Below are positions 25,427-33,827 of a DNA stretch of 64,000 nt, piece by piece. This DNA comes from Candidatus Heimdallarchaeota archaeon. Lineage in GTDB: Archaea > Asgardarchaeota > Heimdallarchaeia > JABLTI01. The notes under the pieces were generated by a model, which saw only the letters and a list, made by a program, of their open reading frames with translations, searched no databases and had not been told where the DNA came from. The stretch is from NCBI GenBank assembly GCA_019056785.1, contig DXJV01000006.1, forward strand, positions 1 through 64,000, written 5' to 3'. Each line of letters begins with the position of its first letter. Positions within the stretch are counted from its first letter, which is position 1. The translations under genes and the position numbers were made by a program.

Positions 25427-27307
25427 ATGAAAGTGAACAAAGTTAAATCAGCAATTCTTGTTGGTGTAATGTTATCCCTGTTTGTCGCAAGTTCTTTCGC
25501 AGTTAATCCTGTGAAGACAAAATCCATTGAACCATTTTTCACATTGGTATTTAAGACAAACCAAGGAGGAGTTCGCCCTGACTATGGGAACTTCTTGAAA
25601 CAACACTTGGCAAGAATTGGGATTGATGTAAACGTAGTTGTACAGGACTGGCCTACTTTTGTAGCAGAGTTGATCGTCTTCCGAGACTTCGATATCTGTT
25701 ACGTTGGTCTTTCCGGTGGCGGTGCAGACCCAGACTTCACTGGTGTCTACAATGAAAACGGTTCCTTGAACCTCTTCGGTTATGATACCAGCATGGACTG
25801 GGACGATGAATTAGGAACCGGTAAAAACGAATGGTACATGAAACAAGGTACTTTGATCATGCCCCCAGACTCAGAAGAGCGTGTTCAACACTACTGGGAA
25901 TGGGAAAACTACTTAATGGACAAGATTTTACCCTTATTACCAACCTTCTCACCCAAGTCTTATGTTGTTACCTGGTCAAACCTCCATGGTTATAACATGA
26001 CCGATGGTGTCTTACAATCTTGGGGTAAAATGTGGTGGGAAAGTTCACACCAAGGTCAAATCAGCACTGATGAATTAGTCATTACTGATGCCGCCTGGTC
26101 AGACTTAAACCCCTTAACACAAGATGATACATCCTCAAGCTTCATTAGTAGTGCGACAATGGATACCTTGATCTGGTACGATGCTGACCTCAGCGTCTGG
26201 CCACACATAGCAGACAGCTATACCTATCTTAACGACACAACCATTCAAATCCACGTGCGTGATGGTATCAAGTGGGCAACTGACCCAGATGGTTTATTCA
26301 CCAACGAATACCTTGATATCTATGATGTATACTTCACCTTTTATGCCTGGAAATATGTCTCCAACGACAAACAACTCTGGGACTGGATTGAAGATATGAA
26401 AATCGTCGACGATAAAACCTTAATTATTTACGTTGACGGTGATCCAACCACTCCTGAAAACGATCCTTATGCTCCTTCCTTACCTGCAATTAGTACCCGC
26501 ATTTTGCCAGAGCACTATTTGAACCAAACTCAAGAACCTGATGGTGTCACTCCAGACACAACCCATCCATCATGGACAACCTTCTCAACCAACTGTTTCG
26601 GAACTGGTCTCTTCGAGATTAGCGACTTTACAGAAGGTGTAGAAACAGTTCTCACTCTTCGAAGTGACTGCTGGAGATTAGATGAAAGCATCACCAATGA
26701 CCCAGACTTGAATTGGGTTGAACGATTTGGTTTTGATTCCGAATGGGATACCAAAGGTATGCACCAATTACGTATCCGAATTATTCCAGACCTTCAAACT
26801 TCTCTCTTAGAATTTGAGGCTGGTAAAGTCGATATTGATGGTGTTACTGCCTTCCCAGAAAAGCGTGATCAATACCAAGCTGATCCCAAATATACTATCC
26901 AATCAGATACAACCTTCAGCTACGGTTTCTACGGCTATAACATGCGCGAAAGCAGACAACAAATGGGTGATCGCAGAATCAGCGAAACCAACCCAACCTT
27001 AACCAGGGGTCTTGCTTTACGAAAGGCTATCTCTTATGCTGTTGATCGAGATGAAATCAACCAGGTTATTCACCGTGGCGAATACACCATTACTGACTGG
27101 CCCATTTATCCAAAGATGGGTATCTGGTGTAATCCAAACATCATCCGCTACAACCACGACCTCGACAAAGCAAGAGAGTACATGTACTACGCAGGCTTCG
27201 ATATCGGATATACTCCAACTACTCCAGGATTTACCTTGATTATTACCCTTTCCTCCTTGTTAGCTGTTGCGAGTGTAACATTCGTCATCATCAAGAAGCG
27301 AAAATAA
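25427..27307 (+). CDS. family 5 solute-binding protein, circularly permuted order, membrane-anchored
   Basis: 626 residues with a signal sequence (1-25) and a C-terminal TM anchor (about 602-622, tail KKRK). Residues about 35-205 (LKQHLARIGIDVNVVVQDW, FRDFDICYVG...DPDF, then FGYDTS and the LPLLPTFSPKSYVV strand) match the part that normally ends SBP_bac_5 proteins. The normal N-terminal lobe starts only near residue 213 (DELVITDAAWSDLNPLTQDD). The protein stops at the AVDRDEI...DLDKAREYMYYAGF region, where the C-terminal lobe should follow. Codon use is strongly biased to AAC/TTC/GAC/ACC, implying very high expression. No permease or ATPase genes are adjacent. Likely an abundant surface peptide/oligosaccharide binder. 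Confidence 0.85.
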   Translation: MKVNKVKSAILVGVMLSLFVASSFAVNPVKTKSIEPFFTLVFKTNQGGVRPDYGNFLKQHLARIGIDVNVVVQDWPTFVAELIVFRDFDICYVGLSGGGADPDFTGVYNENGSLNLFGYDTSMDWDDELGTGKNEWYMKQGTLIMPPDSEERVQHYWEWENYLMDKILPLLPTFSPKSYVVTWSNLHGYNMTDGVLQSWGKMWWESSHQGQISTDELVITDAAWSDLNPLTQDDTSSSFISSATMDTLIWYDADLSVWPHIADSYTYLNDTTIQIHVRDGIKWATDPDGLFTNEYLDIYDVYFTFYAWKYVSNDKQLWDWIEDMKIVDDKTLIIYVDGDPTTPENDPYAPSLPAISTRILPEHYLNQTQEPDGVTPDTTHPSWTTFSTNCFGTGLFEISDFTEGVETVLTLRSDCWRLDESITNDPDLNWVERFGFDSEWDTKGMHQLRIRIIPDLQTSLLEFEAGKVDIDGVTAFPEKRDQYQADPKYTIQSDTTFSYGFYGYNMRESRQQMGDRRISETNPTLTRGLALRKAISYAVDRDEINQVIHRGEYTITDWPIYPKMGIWCNPNIIRYNHDLDKAREYMYYAGFDIGYTPTTPGFTLIITLSSLLAVASVTFVIIKKRK

Positions 27308-27467
27308 GTTCCTGTATAAATTAGCAGCGGGGTATCCTGCTGCAAATACTCTTTTTTTTTTCATGTTTTCTTCATTTTCGAGACATGTATATTTTGATAC
27401 ATTTTTTTGTAGCTATAAGAAAGATTTAAAATCGATAATTGTTTTTCAGAACATCATCAAATCATTT

Positions 27468-27545
27468 GCCCCAATGGTGTAGCTCGGCCAATCATTACAG
27501 CCTTTCGAGTTGTAGACTCGGGTTCAAATCCCGATTGGGGCACCA
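27468..27545 (+). tRNA. tRNA-Glu(TTC), CCA encoded
   Basis: Acceptor GCCCCAA/TTGGGGC, anticodon stem ACAGC/GTTGT with loop CTTTCGA (anticodon TTC), and T-arm TCGGG-TTCAAAT-CCCGA. Discriminator A at 27542, then encoded CCA. No intron. The ORF at 27439-27648 overlaps it and is a shadow. Confidence 0.97.
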
Positions 27546-27607
27546 TTTTCCTTCTCGCCGAAAATTTCTTTTGCTAGAAAAGTGTTATTTTTGTTGGTGT
27601 ATTATTC

Positions 27608-27982
27608 TTGGTGAAAATGGATGTCTATCCTGTAAAATTCATTGTTGAACGATTTGGTGAAGCTCTTGGAGAATTTTATCGTATGAAGGCCCCCTTGTCT
27701 GTTGAAGAAATTTGGTATTCTCTTCCAATAAGTGGAAGGGCGCGCATAGAAGATAATGCGCAGCTTTATTTTCTAACTGACATTCAAGTAAAGGCCGAAC
27801 ATCCCACATTAACGGTCGAACCGGGTGATATTGCTTACTGCCCTTTGCAAAAGTCCATTCATGTGTTTTGGGCTCAGACAACACCTGTTGCTGAAGTTAA
27901 TATAATCGGAAAAATAACTAAGAATCTCGAGATGTTTAAAGAGGTAAAATCTCTCAGCCGTGTTGTTTTACAAAAGCACTAA
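27608..27982 (+). CDS. cyclophilin-like archaeal protein (COG2164-type)
   Basis: 124 residues, or 121 from ATG 27617. Beta-rich with VKFIVERFGEALGEFYRMKAPLSVEEIWYSLP, then ARIEDNAQLYFLTDIQVK and VEPGDIAYCPLQKSIHVFWA. This reads as the compact cyclophilin-like barrel of COG2164/DUF369 archaeal proteins. Those lack the full peptidyl-prolyl isomerase active site, so enzymatic function is uncertain. It lies 62 bases after tRNA-Glu and converges on a small zinc-ribbon gene. Confidence 0.65.
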   Translation: MVKMDVYPVKFIVERFGEALGEFYRMKAPLSVEEIWYSLPISGRARIEDNAQLYFLTDIQVKAEHPTLTVEPGDIAYCPLQKSIHVFWAQTTPVAEVNIIGKITKNLEMFKEVKSLSRVVLQKH

Positions 27983-28009
27983 GGTACCAGCTCCTTTTTT
28001 TCTGCTTTT

Positions 28010-28210
28010 CTACCATTCCTCTCTTCTTTGCGCTGTTTTCCAGAAAAAAAGGCCACATTTTTTACAAACAATTTTTTGCTGATATTTCTTCTTTGAGTAA
28101 TAGATCTCTAATACAAGGGGTTCGTTACACCTGCCACATTTTTCCTGCAGATTTTGAGTTTCAATAAGGACAAGATCCTCGTCACTAGTTTGATTCCGTT
28201 CTGAGAACAT
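28010..28210 (-). CDS. small zinc-ribbon protein
   Basis: 66 residues. CGRCNEPLVLEIYY-x-KKYQQKIVCKKCGLFFW gives two CxxC knuckles about 22 residues apart, a standard zinc ribbon. A short acidic leader precedes it. It lies downstream of the KaiC-like gene in the same direction, 49 bases away, so the two may be cotranscribed. Probably a nucleic-acid- or protein-binding adaptor. Confidence 0.65.
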   Translation of the reverse strand: MFSERNQTSDEDLVLIETQNLQEKCGRCNEPLVLEIYYSKKKYQQKIVCKKCGLFFWKTAQRREEW

Positions 28211-28259
28211 CCTTCATAGCCTTCTCTAAATAAGCCCTTGTCGGTGACCGGCCTTCTCT

Positions 28260-28991
28260 TTAAATGAATAGGTTTTCTGCAGAGAGTACTACACAACCAT
28301 CTTTACCGAGAGTGTACGGGCGTCGCACCAATTCATGATCTATACCGCGCATTTTTCTGATGTAAATACTGCGTACCAATCGATGGTTTACTTCTTGAAT
28401 GTCTAAAACGATAACACCTGAAGCCATGAATTCTTCGACACCATAACGTGAAATTTCGCCGCTCTGTGACATTTCACTTGTAACAATGGTTGTACATTTT
28501 AGGCTTGACATAACTGCGCTTAGCTTTAAAATTTCACGACGAATTCTCATCTCGCTTTCTAATGATAGTGCAAGAGCTGTTAACGAATCAATTACTACTC
28601 GATCTGCTCCAAGTTCATCTATCAAACTGATGAGTGTCGTCAGTAAATCATCAATCTCAAGTCGAATACTATACTTTTCTTTGGAAGCAACGCCGGCCCT
28701 CATTGAGAACCCATCGACGAGCGCCAGGAGGTTCTCGTTTTCCAAGCTCTCAAGTTTCCAATTATAGCTTACGAAATTTTGCCGGACCGTTTTCGGACTT
28801 TCATCAAAAGTAACATAAATACCCGGATCGCCATAATCTAAAATTCCTCGGTAGATAAATTGTGTTGCAAGGGTTGTTTTTCCTGCCCCCGCCGGTCCGC
28901 TCAGTAAAATAGTTCGTCCCTTTGGGAGTCCCCCTTTTAACATTTTATCCAATCCTGGAATTCCAGTTTTAACACGGGCAATTTGGCTCAT
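28260..28991 (-). CDS. KaiC/RadA-like RecA-superfamily ATPase
   Basis: 243 residues: a single KaiC domain. TGIPGLDKMLKGGLPKGRTILLSGPAGAGKTTLATQFI carries the Walker A (GPAGAGKT, about 32-39). The Walker B region is ADRVVIDSLTALAL, preceded by the YVTFDESP strand. The C-terminal IRKMRGIDHELVRRPYTLGKDGCVVL is the usual KaiC ending. Single-domain KaiC proteins are abundant in archaea, often in signalling or motility regulation. No receiver or kinase gene is adjacent. It is transcribed with the small zinc-ribbon gene. Confidence 0.9.
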   Translation of the reverse strand: MSQIARVKTGIPGLDKMLKGGLPKGRTILLSGPAGAGKTTLATQFIYRGILDYGDPGIYVTFDESPKTVRQNFVSYNWKLESLENENLLALVDGFSMRAGVASKEKYSIRLEIDDLLTTLISLIDELGADRVVIDSLTALALSLESEMRIRREILKLSAVMSSLKCTTIVTSEMSQSGEISRYGVEEFMASGVIVLDIQEVNHRLVRSIYIRKMRGIDHELVRRPYTLGKDGCVVLSAENLFI

Positions 28992-29039
28992 TGTAGTTTT
29001 TCTCCTTGGTAAATAGTGGGGTATAATTAAATAAAATTC

Positions 29040-29732
29040 TTATGTTTTGTGATTTTTATTATAATAAATCTCCGTTCCTATAAAGGTTTTATTAGCTAAT
29101 GCTTTTTCAAGTCGTTCTGGGTAGAAGCCATTAACAATTTTAATCGGTAAATAATGCTGTTCTGCTAACTCAATTGCTTTCTGGTCGAATAGTGTATGCT
29201 TTAGGGTCTTAACGTTTTCAAATGACACCCTTTTCACCAGCTTTCCTTGTTGTAATAATCCATCTACATCTTTTAGGAAAATTATTTGGCTCATCTTCAA
29301 AGAGATTGCAATTTCCACTGATAAAGCATCACTTGTAACTTTCCATGAATGCTCTAATTTACTAAACTTTTTAAGAAAGGCATAAATTGATAAAATTGGA
29401 ACTTCTGTAAGTGGTGCTTGCACGCGTCTTGTAATGAGTTCCTCTGTTGCTATGATTTTTGCATTTGGAATGACTTGCTTGAGTAAAAACCCATGTTGGT
29501 CCATTGCCAGAATCGCCATCCAATGGGCCGTTTCATTAGTGAGTTGGTATTTTTTTTGCAATTGTCTTATTGTTTCTGCAAATGCACCTCCCCCGGGGAC
29601 AATTAAAAACGATTGTTCCTTTTGATAGAGTTTACTTAAGCTCTCCCCCAGTACCATGATCTGAGAGAGCGTGCCTTTTTCTGTAATTGAACCACCAAAT
29701 TTAATTAGTGTTTGATATTTAGCGCCCGTCAT
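29040..29732 (-). CDS. mfnE: methanofuran pathway kinase MfnE (amino acid kinase fold)
   Basis: 230 residues with an amino-acid-kinase fold: LIKFGGSITEKG near the N-terminus, FLIVPGGGAFAETIR, KVTSDALSVEIAISLKMSQIIFLKDVDGL for substrate/ATP. The pattern and length match MfnE, which phosphorylates [5-(aminomethyl)furan-3-yl]methyl phosphate to the diphosphate. Its start overlaps the stop of mfnF (29729-29732), and mfnD lies upstream, so the three form a leftward mfnD-mfnF-mfnE operon. Gene order supports the assignment strongly. Confidence 0.9.
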   Translation of the reverse strand: MTGAKYQTLIKFGGSITEKGTLSQIMVLGESLSKLYQKEQSFLIVPGGGAFAETIRQLQKKYQLTNETAHWMAILAMDQHGFLLKQVIPNAKIIATEELITRRVQAPLTEVPILSIYAFLKKFSKLEHSWKVTSDALSVEIAISLKMSQIIFLKDVDGLLQQGKLVKRVSFENVKTLKHTLFDQKAIELAEQHYLPIKIVNGFYPERLEKALANKTFIGTEIYYNKNHKT

Positions 29733-30799
29733 TTTCCCTTCTTTTTAGGTGTATTTATTTGAATAGCCAGCATTCCAAGTGCATAGGCACTAAAGCAATT
29801 TAATGCTTCCTCCGCTAGCTCTTCTTTAGCAATTAACCAGTTCTTAATTTTTAGCTGATTGAGGACTGGCAATCCTATTGCTGTTGCACCTGCACCAATA
29901 AGGACAATCGTTGGTTCACATCGAAAGTTCTTTTGATACCTCTTCCGAACTTTTCCAAGTGCGTTTCTAATAATTTTGTATTGTTCAGTTAGGACTTGTC
30001 GGGCAATCCCAAGAATCTCTTCTTCTGTTAACTGATTTGTGTCTGCACAAACAACTCGCGCTAGCCGTGCTTTTGCATGCTCTTTTGTAAAGGGTTTTCC
30101 ATCTGCAGTTTCAACAAAAAACTCTTTGGGAGAAATTTTATCGAGTAATAAATACACATCAGCCGTTGTAGCAAAAAGCTCACTTGAAAGTCGCGTTATC
30201 TTCTCATCAATTTTTACCTGCGAAAGTATTGCTATCACATTGGTTCGTAATAATCCTGTATACACTAATTCAGAAGTAGCCAATCGTTCAAGGTCCGTTC
30301 TTCCTTGTGCAACTACTTTCCGGTTATGGATCGGGATGATGTCTGTTGTTGTTGAGCCTATGTCTAAAAGGATTGCGTTGGGGTATCTTGAACCAAGAAA
30401 CATTGCAGAAGCATACCAGTTTGTTGCTGCAACTTGTTCCCAACAATCTGTTGCATTTTCCGCTGGAATAAATTTTCCGGCAAAGTCTAAAATTTCTGGT
30501 TCTTTATCAGCAAAAACCTCGAGCATATAGTCACTGATTGCTTTTATTCCTTCTTTTTTTGTTGTAAAACAGTCCGCGAGTTCAGCTGTAGTGACGAAGA
30601 CTACTTTTGTAATTTCTCCAAAATTTGTTTCGATGGTCGTTCTGATCTGTCTTAAAAGTTTGGGATATTCTTTATTCTTTTGCCAAAAAGGGAAATAAAT
30701 GGAACCGTGGGTTATTAATCGTTCTTCTCCTCTCTCTTTCTTCAAAAGAGCATATTTTGTGTTTGCTCCTCCAATGTCTAAGCTTAAAATTACTGTCAT
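29729..30799 (-). CDS. mfnF: MfnF, methanofuran precursor synthase (hydantoinase-like fold)
   Basis: 356 residues. The ASKHA/hydantoinase-type start LSLDIGGANTKYALL and ILLDIGSTTTDIIPI, with ATNWYASAMFLG between, match the 'H4MPT-linked C1 transfer pathway' protein family to which MfnF belongs. MfnF couples glutamyl-tyramine with the activated aminomethyl-furan to give APMF-Glu. It overlaps mfnE by four bases and follows mfnD by 16 bases. The C-terminal VLIGAGATAIGLPVL is a nucleotide-binding strand. Length is normal. Confidence 0.92.
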   Translation of the reverse strand: MTVILSLDIGGANTKYALLKKERGEERLITHGSIYFPFWQKNKEYPKLLRQIRTTIETNFGEITKVVFVTTAELADCFTTKKEGIKAISDYMLEVFADKEPEILDFAGKFIPAENATDCWEQVAATNWYASAMFLGSRYPNAILLDIGSTTTDIIPIHNRKVVAQGRTDLERLATSELVYTGLLRTNVIAILSQVKIDEKITRLSSELFATTADVYLLLDKISPKEFFVETADGKPFTKEHAKARLARVVCADTNQLTEEEILGIARQVLTEQYKIIRNALGKVRKRYQKNFRCEPTIVLIGAGATAIGLPVLNQLKIKNWLIAKEELAEEALNCFSAYALGMLAIQINTPKKKGK

Positions 30800-30815
30800 T
30801 TTTCTTTCATCTTAT

Positions 30816-32081
30816 TTAGAGAAATTCTTCCTTTAATTTATTTGCAACAAACGCAAGTCGCTTATCAAAATGGGCAGTCGCTTTTCGCGAATTTTTTCCA
30901 GAGCCACGCACCAGTGTGTAAACCGTTCGTTTGTCAAAACATACAGGTGGCGTTATTATGTCATTCTCAGTTTGAAAGGTTATATAGAGTGGGTGGTCTG
31001 TTTTTAATGGGAAATAGAATTTCGCTTTTGCAAAATAGGTTGTTCCTTTTTGTGTTGGATTATGAGTGAGGGATTCTGGCTGGAGGAAGTTGAAAGGCTC
31101 CGTAAGTTTATCAAGGAAAGCACAAATAGGTGTTGTTGGTCGGGCATTCAATTCAATAAAATAGTAATGATATGCTCCAGTGGAGTCCTTCTTAGCAATA
31201 AGGTCAATGCCAACAAAGCCAGATAGCCCCGGCACTTTAGTTAAAACTTCCCTGCAAAATTGCAGTATTTCTTCTCTTTTCGGGTGTTTAAAATTCGTTA
31301 TCCCCCCAAGATATTCAGATTTCTCAAAGCCAAGAGAAAGAATCTGTTTATTTAGAGAGAGAAAATATATCTGTTCGTTAGTAATAAAAGCGGTAATGCT
31401 CAAATTCTCTCCTTCAATAAATGCCTGCACGAGTTGCTCAGAATCCTTTCGTTCTCTTAATGTTGTTTGCAGTTCTTCTTCAGTCCGGATAATTCTTACT
31501 CCTTCACAAGCAACACCGTCGTTTGGCTTTATAATTACCGGGAAAACAAAGCCAAGATCACTAAGGTTGAAATTTTTCGAAAGGAAAAATTCTTTGGTAC
31601 TTTCGCTACTGAGAACAAGTGCTATTTGACTGTTAGCAGCTATAACTGCTGTTTTTGGGAACAAGATTCGATTTTTTGCACATACTTCGTACATCCGTTT
31701 TTTGTTGGATGCGAGGGCTATTGCTAAGGGAGAACAATTCAGACTTTTAGTGCCAGTTTGTTCATAGCTGGTAACCAGTTCTTTTAGGATCCCGCCGGTA
31801 CCAGGGGCTATTACGAGAAAAGCATCCGCCTCGGACGCAAGGAGTCGACTTTTTTCTAAGAAATCTTTTTGCGAAGAAATACTCTCTATCGTTTCTGCGT
31901 GTAAGAATTTCTTCAAAAACATTAGGCGAGAGTCAAGAGTAGTGCTTACCTCGATGGCTAATGTTTTACAATACCCAATAAGCGTTCGTAGCATACCAAA
32001 CCCCTCAACTAAGAGGTTTGCTGTTAGCTCGCTTTCAGAAAAGCCACCGGAGGTTGCATATTCTTGTATGAAAAGTTTCAT
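30816..32081 (-). CDS. mfnD: tyramine--L-glutamate ligase MfnD (ATP-grasp)
   Basis: 421 residues, ATP-grasp. N-terminal FIQEYATSGGFSE with LLVEGFGMLRTLI is the MfnD hallmark; the glutamate/tyramine and ATP sites include FPVIIKPNDGVACEGVRII, VQAFIEGENLSITAFI and YYFIELNARPTTP. MfnD adds glutamate to tyramine in methanofuran synthesis. It is about 100 residues longer than the typical 290-320, the extra lying at the C-terminus (FPLKTDHPLYITFQTEND...). First gene of mfnD-mfnF-mfnE, divergent from a TusA-like gene. Confidence 0.88.
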   Translation of the reverse strand: MKLFIQEYATSGGFSESELTANLLVEGFGMLRTLIGYCKTLAIEVSTTLDSRLMFLKKFLHAETIESISSQKDFLEKSRLLASEADAFLVIAPGTGGILKELVTSYEQTGTKSLNCSPLAIALASNKKRMYEVCAKNRILFPKTAVIAANSQIALVLSSESTKEFFLSKNFNLSDLGFVFPVIIKPNDGVACEGVRIIRTEEELQTTLRERKDSEQLVQAFIEGENLSITAFITNEQIYFLSLNKQILSLGFEKSEYLGGITNFKHPKREEILQFCREVLTKVPGLSGFVGIDLIAKKDSTGAYHYYFIELNARPTTPICAFLDKLTEPFNFLQPESLTHNPTQKGTTYFAKAKFYFPLKTDHPLYITFQTENDIITPPVCFDKRTVYTLVRGSGKNSRKATAHFDKRLAFVANKLKEEFL

Positions 32082-32147
32082 TTACATACTTAATGAGTAA
32101 AGTCTTTTGTAAATATTTTTAATAGTTCAAATGAATCTCTTTCCAGG

Positions 32148-32399
32148 ATGAAAATGACCGGCGAAAAAGCCGTTATTGCTAAAGAACTAGATTGTATGGG
32201 TTGGGAGTGTTATCAGATTAATTTGAGTCTACGAATTGAAGTAAAAACCATTCACCCTGGTGAGATCCTGAAATTTGTGACTGATAACCCAAAGGCCGAC
32301 GAAAAAATCTTCAAATGGTGTCAAACAAACAAGCAGGAATTGTTTCTCTCGGACTTTAAGAACGGTAAATATTATTATTATATCAAACGATTATCCTAG
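32148..32399 (+). CDS. TusA/SirA-like protein with altered CPxP motif
   Basis: 83 residues. The layout LDCMGWECYQINLSLRIEVKTIHPGEILKFVTDNPKADEKIFKWC matches TusA, in which a cysteine near the N-terminus carries persulfide. The usual CPxP is replaced by CYQI, so the key Cys is kept but the prolines are lost. The final YYYYIKRL strand is typical. It may act in sulfur relay or redox folding. It starts the rightward pair with a QueD-like gene and is divergent from mfnD. Confidence 0.7.
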   Translation: MKMTGEKAVIAKELDCMGWECYQINLSLRIEVKTIHPGEILKFVTDNPKADEKIFKWCQTNKQELFLSDFKNGKYYYYIKRLS

Positions 32400-32422
32400 T
32401 AAATTGGTGTGCGTGTGTTATT

Positions 32423-32905
32423 GTGAGTTACAAACTAGTTCAAGGTGAGTTAAGTTTCAAGTTCGCTGCAGCCCATTTTGTACTGGGTGAAACAGGTTGC
32501 GAGCGTTTACACGGCCATAACTATCTTGTGGAAGTGCAAATATATGGAGAACAGGATCCGGCAAAGAATCTTGTTATCGACTTTTTGTTGTTAAAGCCTT
32601 TTGTGCGCGAATTCGTTGAAGCCCTGGACCACCGAATCATTTTACCTCAGAACAACCCGAAGTTAGAAATCAAGTCTGAGGGTAATGAGTTTCACCTCCT
32701 TTTTACACCAAAACAAAAGAAATACATTTTTCCCAAAAGCGATGTTGTACTTTTGCCAATCGAAAATACAACCGTTGAGGAATTTGCACGATATTTGGCA
32801 GAACAACTAGCACCCTTGTTTCAAACCTACCCAAATATCAACATTATTGAAGTTGGAGTCTTTGAATATAAAGGGCAAGGTTGCTGGAAACGCATAACCC
32901 GTTAA
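32423..32905 (+). CDS. QueD/6-pyruvoyltetrahydropterin synthase family protein
   Basis: 160 residues. FAAAHF supplies the first zinc His, and CERLHGHNY gives the QueD-type CxxxHGH motif with catalytic Cys and two zinc His. DHRIIL and VFEYKGQGCW supply the catalytic His and Glu. The family makes 6-carboxytetrahydropterin for preQ0, or acts on dihydroneopterin triphosphate. A second QueD-type gene lies at 43076 beside the archaeosine genes, so this copy, which shares a locus with MptE and DUF447, may serve pterin synthesis instead. GTG start. It overlaps the convergent MptE gene by four bases. Confidence 0.85.
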   Translation: MSYKLVQGELSFKFAAAHFVLGETGCERLHGHNYLVEVQIYGEQDPAKNLVIDFLLLKPFVREFVEALDHRIILPQNNPKLEIKSEGNEFHLLFTPKQKKYIFPKSDVVLLPIENTTVEEFARYLAEQLAPLFQTYPNINIIEVGVFEYKGQGCWKRITR

Positions 32906-33792
32906 TAGTGCCTTTCATTTGGTAAGAGTGAGACGACTTTCTCAATTTCAATTGTCTGAAATAATGAGGTCTCCAAGCTGCTATTTATTGTTGCGTTAAA
33001 AAAACTGCTTTCCGGAAAATGTTGAGGTAATGCTGTGAGCAGTTTTTTGGCAATTTTGAATTTCAGCAACTTTCTTGCTGAGGCTGAAAAATGACCGGTA
33101 TGCTCATCTGGTTTTGAATATCTCCCAACTATCGCCCCGAAATCAAAGCCAAAAAGGATGATCGCCTTCGCATGGAAATTTGCCGCAAGGTACGCTGCCC
33201 TATCTCCATCGGTGAAGCCACCATAATTCCTTACCTTTAGGGTCTCTTTTGTTTGAGTGGTGCCAATGACCCACCCCTTTTGGACTATGCCTTTTAATAG
33301 CAAAAGACGTTGGATGTTGTCTCCATGCGCATGTATGACTTTAATTGTGGTTTGCAAAATATTTTTCTGCAGAAGGTTAAAACAGCCATCCAAATCTGAC
33401 ACAAGAGCAGTAATGGGTATGTTTTTCTCTAATAAAGCATTTGCCGCTCCATCAACTGCAATGGTTGTTATGTTATCATGAGAAAAAGGAAGGCTCTCCC
33501 TTAATTGCTCGAGTGTCTCTTCGAGTGATGGTCCCGCCCCAAAAATTAACACAATCTTTCCTTTTATGAGTTTTTTAAGAGCTTCTTTTGTTTTCTTTAC
33601 AGTCCAGAAGGTTAGCATCTTCGAAAGGATTTTTGTTGCTCGCCAATCCTCAGAAGGGTCAATATTCAATAGCGAGCAAATCTCTTGATAATCCGTCTTT
33701 GATAATTTAAAGATCTTCTGCAAGTCAGAGCAACTCGGACAAGTTTCCGTTAAACAAAAAACAAATGAGGTAGAATATAAATAATTACTCAT
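32902..33792 (-). CDS. mptE: 6-hydroxymethyl-7,8-dihydropterin pyrophosphokinase MptE
   Basis: 296 residues, DUF115/MptE family. FGAGPSLEETL (about 84-94), ALVSDLDGCF, VIHAHGDNIQ and GFTDGDRAAYLA are the signature motifs. MptE is the archaeal replacement of FolK and activates 6-hydroxymethyldihydropterin for H4MPT or folate synthesis. The N-terminal 60 residues include CLTETCPSC, not part of the core. It is divergent from DUF447 by only 35 bases and converges, with a four-base overlap, on the QueD-like gene. Confidence 0.92.
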   Translation of the reverse strand: MSNYLYSTSFVFCLTETCPSCSDLQKIFKLSKTDYQEICSLLNIDPSEDWRATKILSKMLTFWTVKKTKEALKKLIKGKIVLIFGAGPSLEETLEQLRESLPFSHDNITTIAVDGAANALLEKNIPITALVSDLDGCFNLLQKNILQTTIKVIHAHGDNIQRLLLLKGIVQKGWVIGTTQTKETLKVRNYGGFTDGDRAAYLAANFHAKAIILFGFDFGAIVGRYSKPDEHTGHFSASARKLLKFKIAKKLLTALPQHFPESSFFNATINSSLETSLFQTIEIEKVVSLLPNERHY

Positions 33793-33827
33793 AAAGAGGT
33801 CAAATTACTCTTTAGGATAGAATAGCA

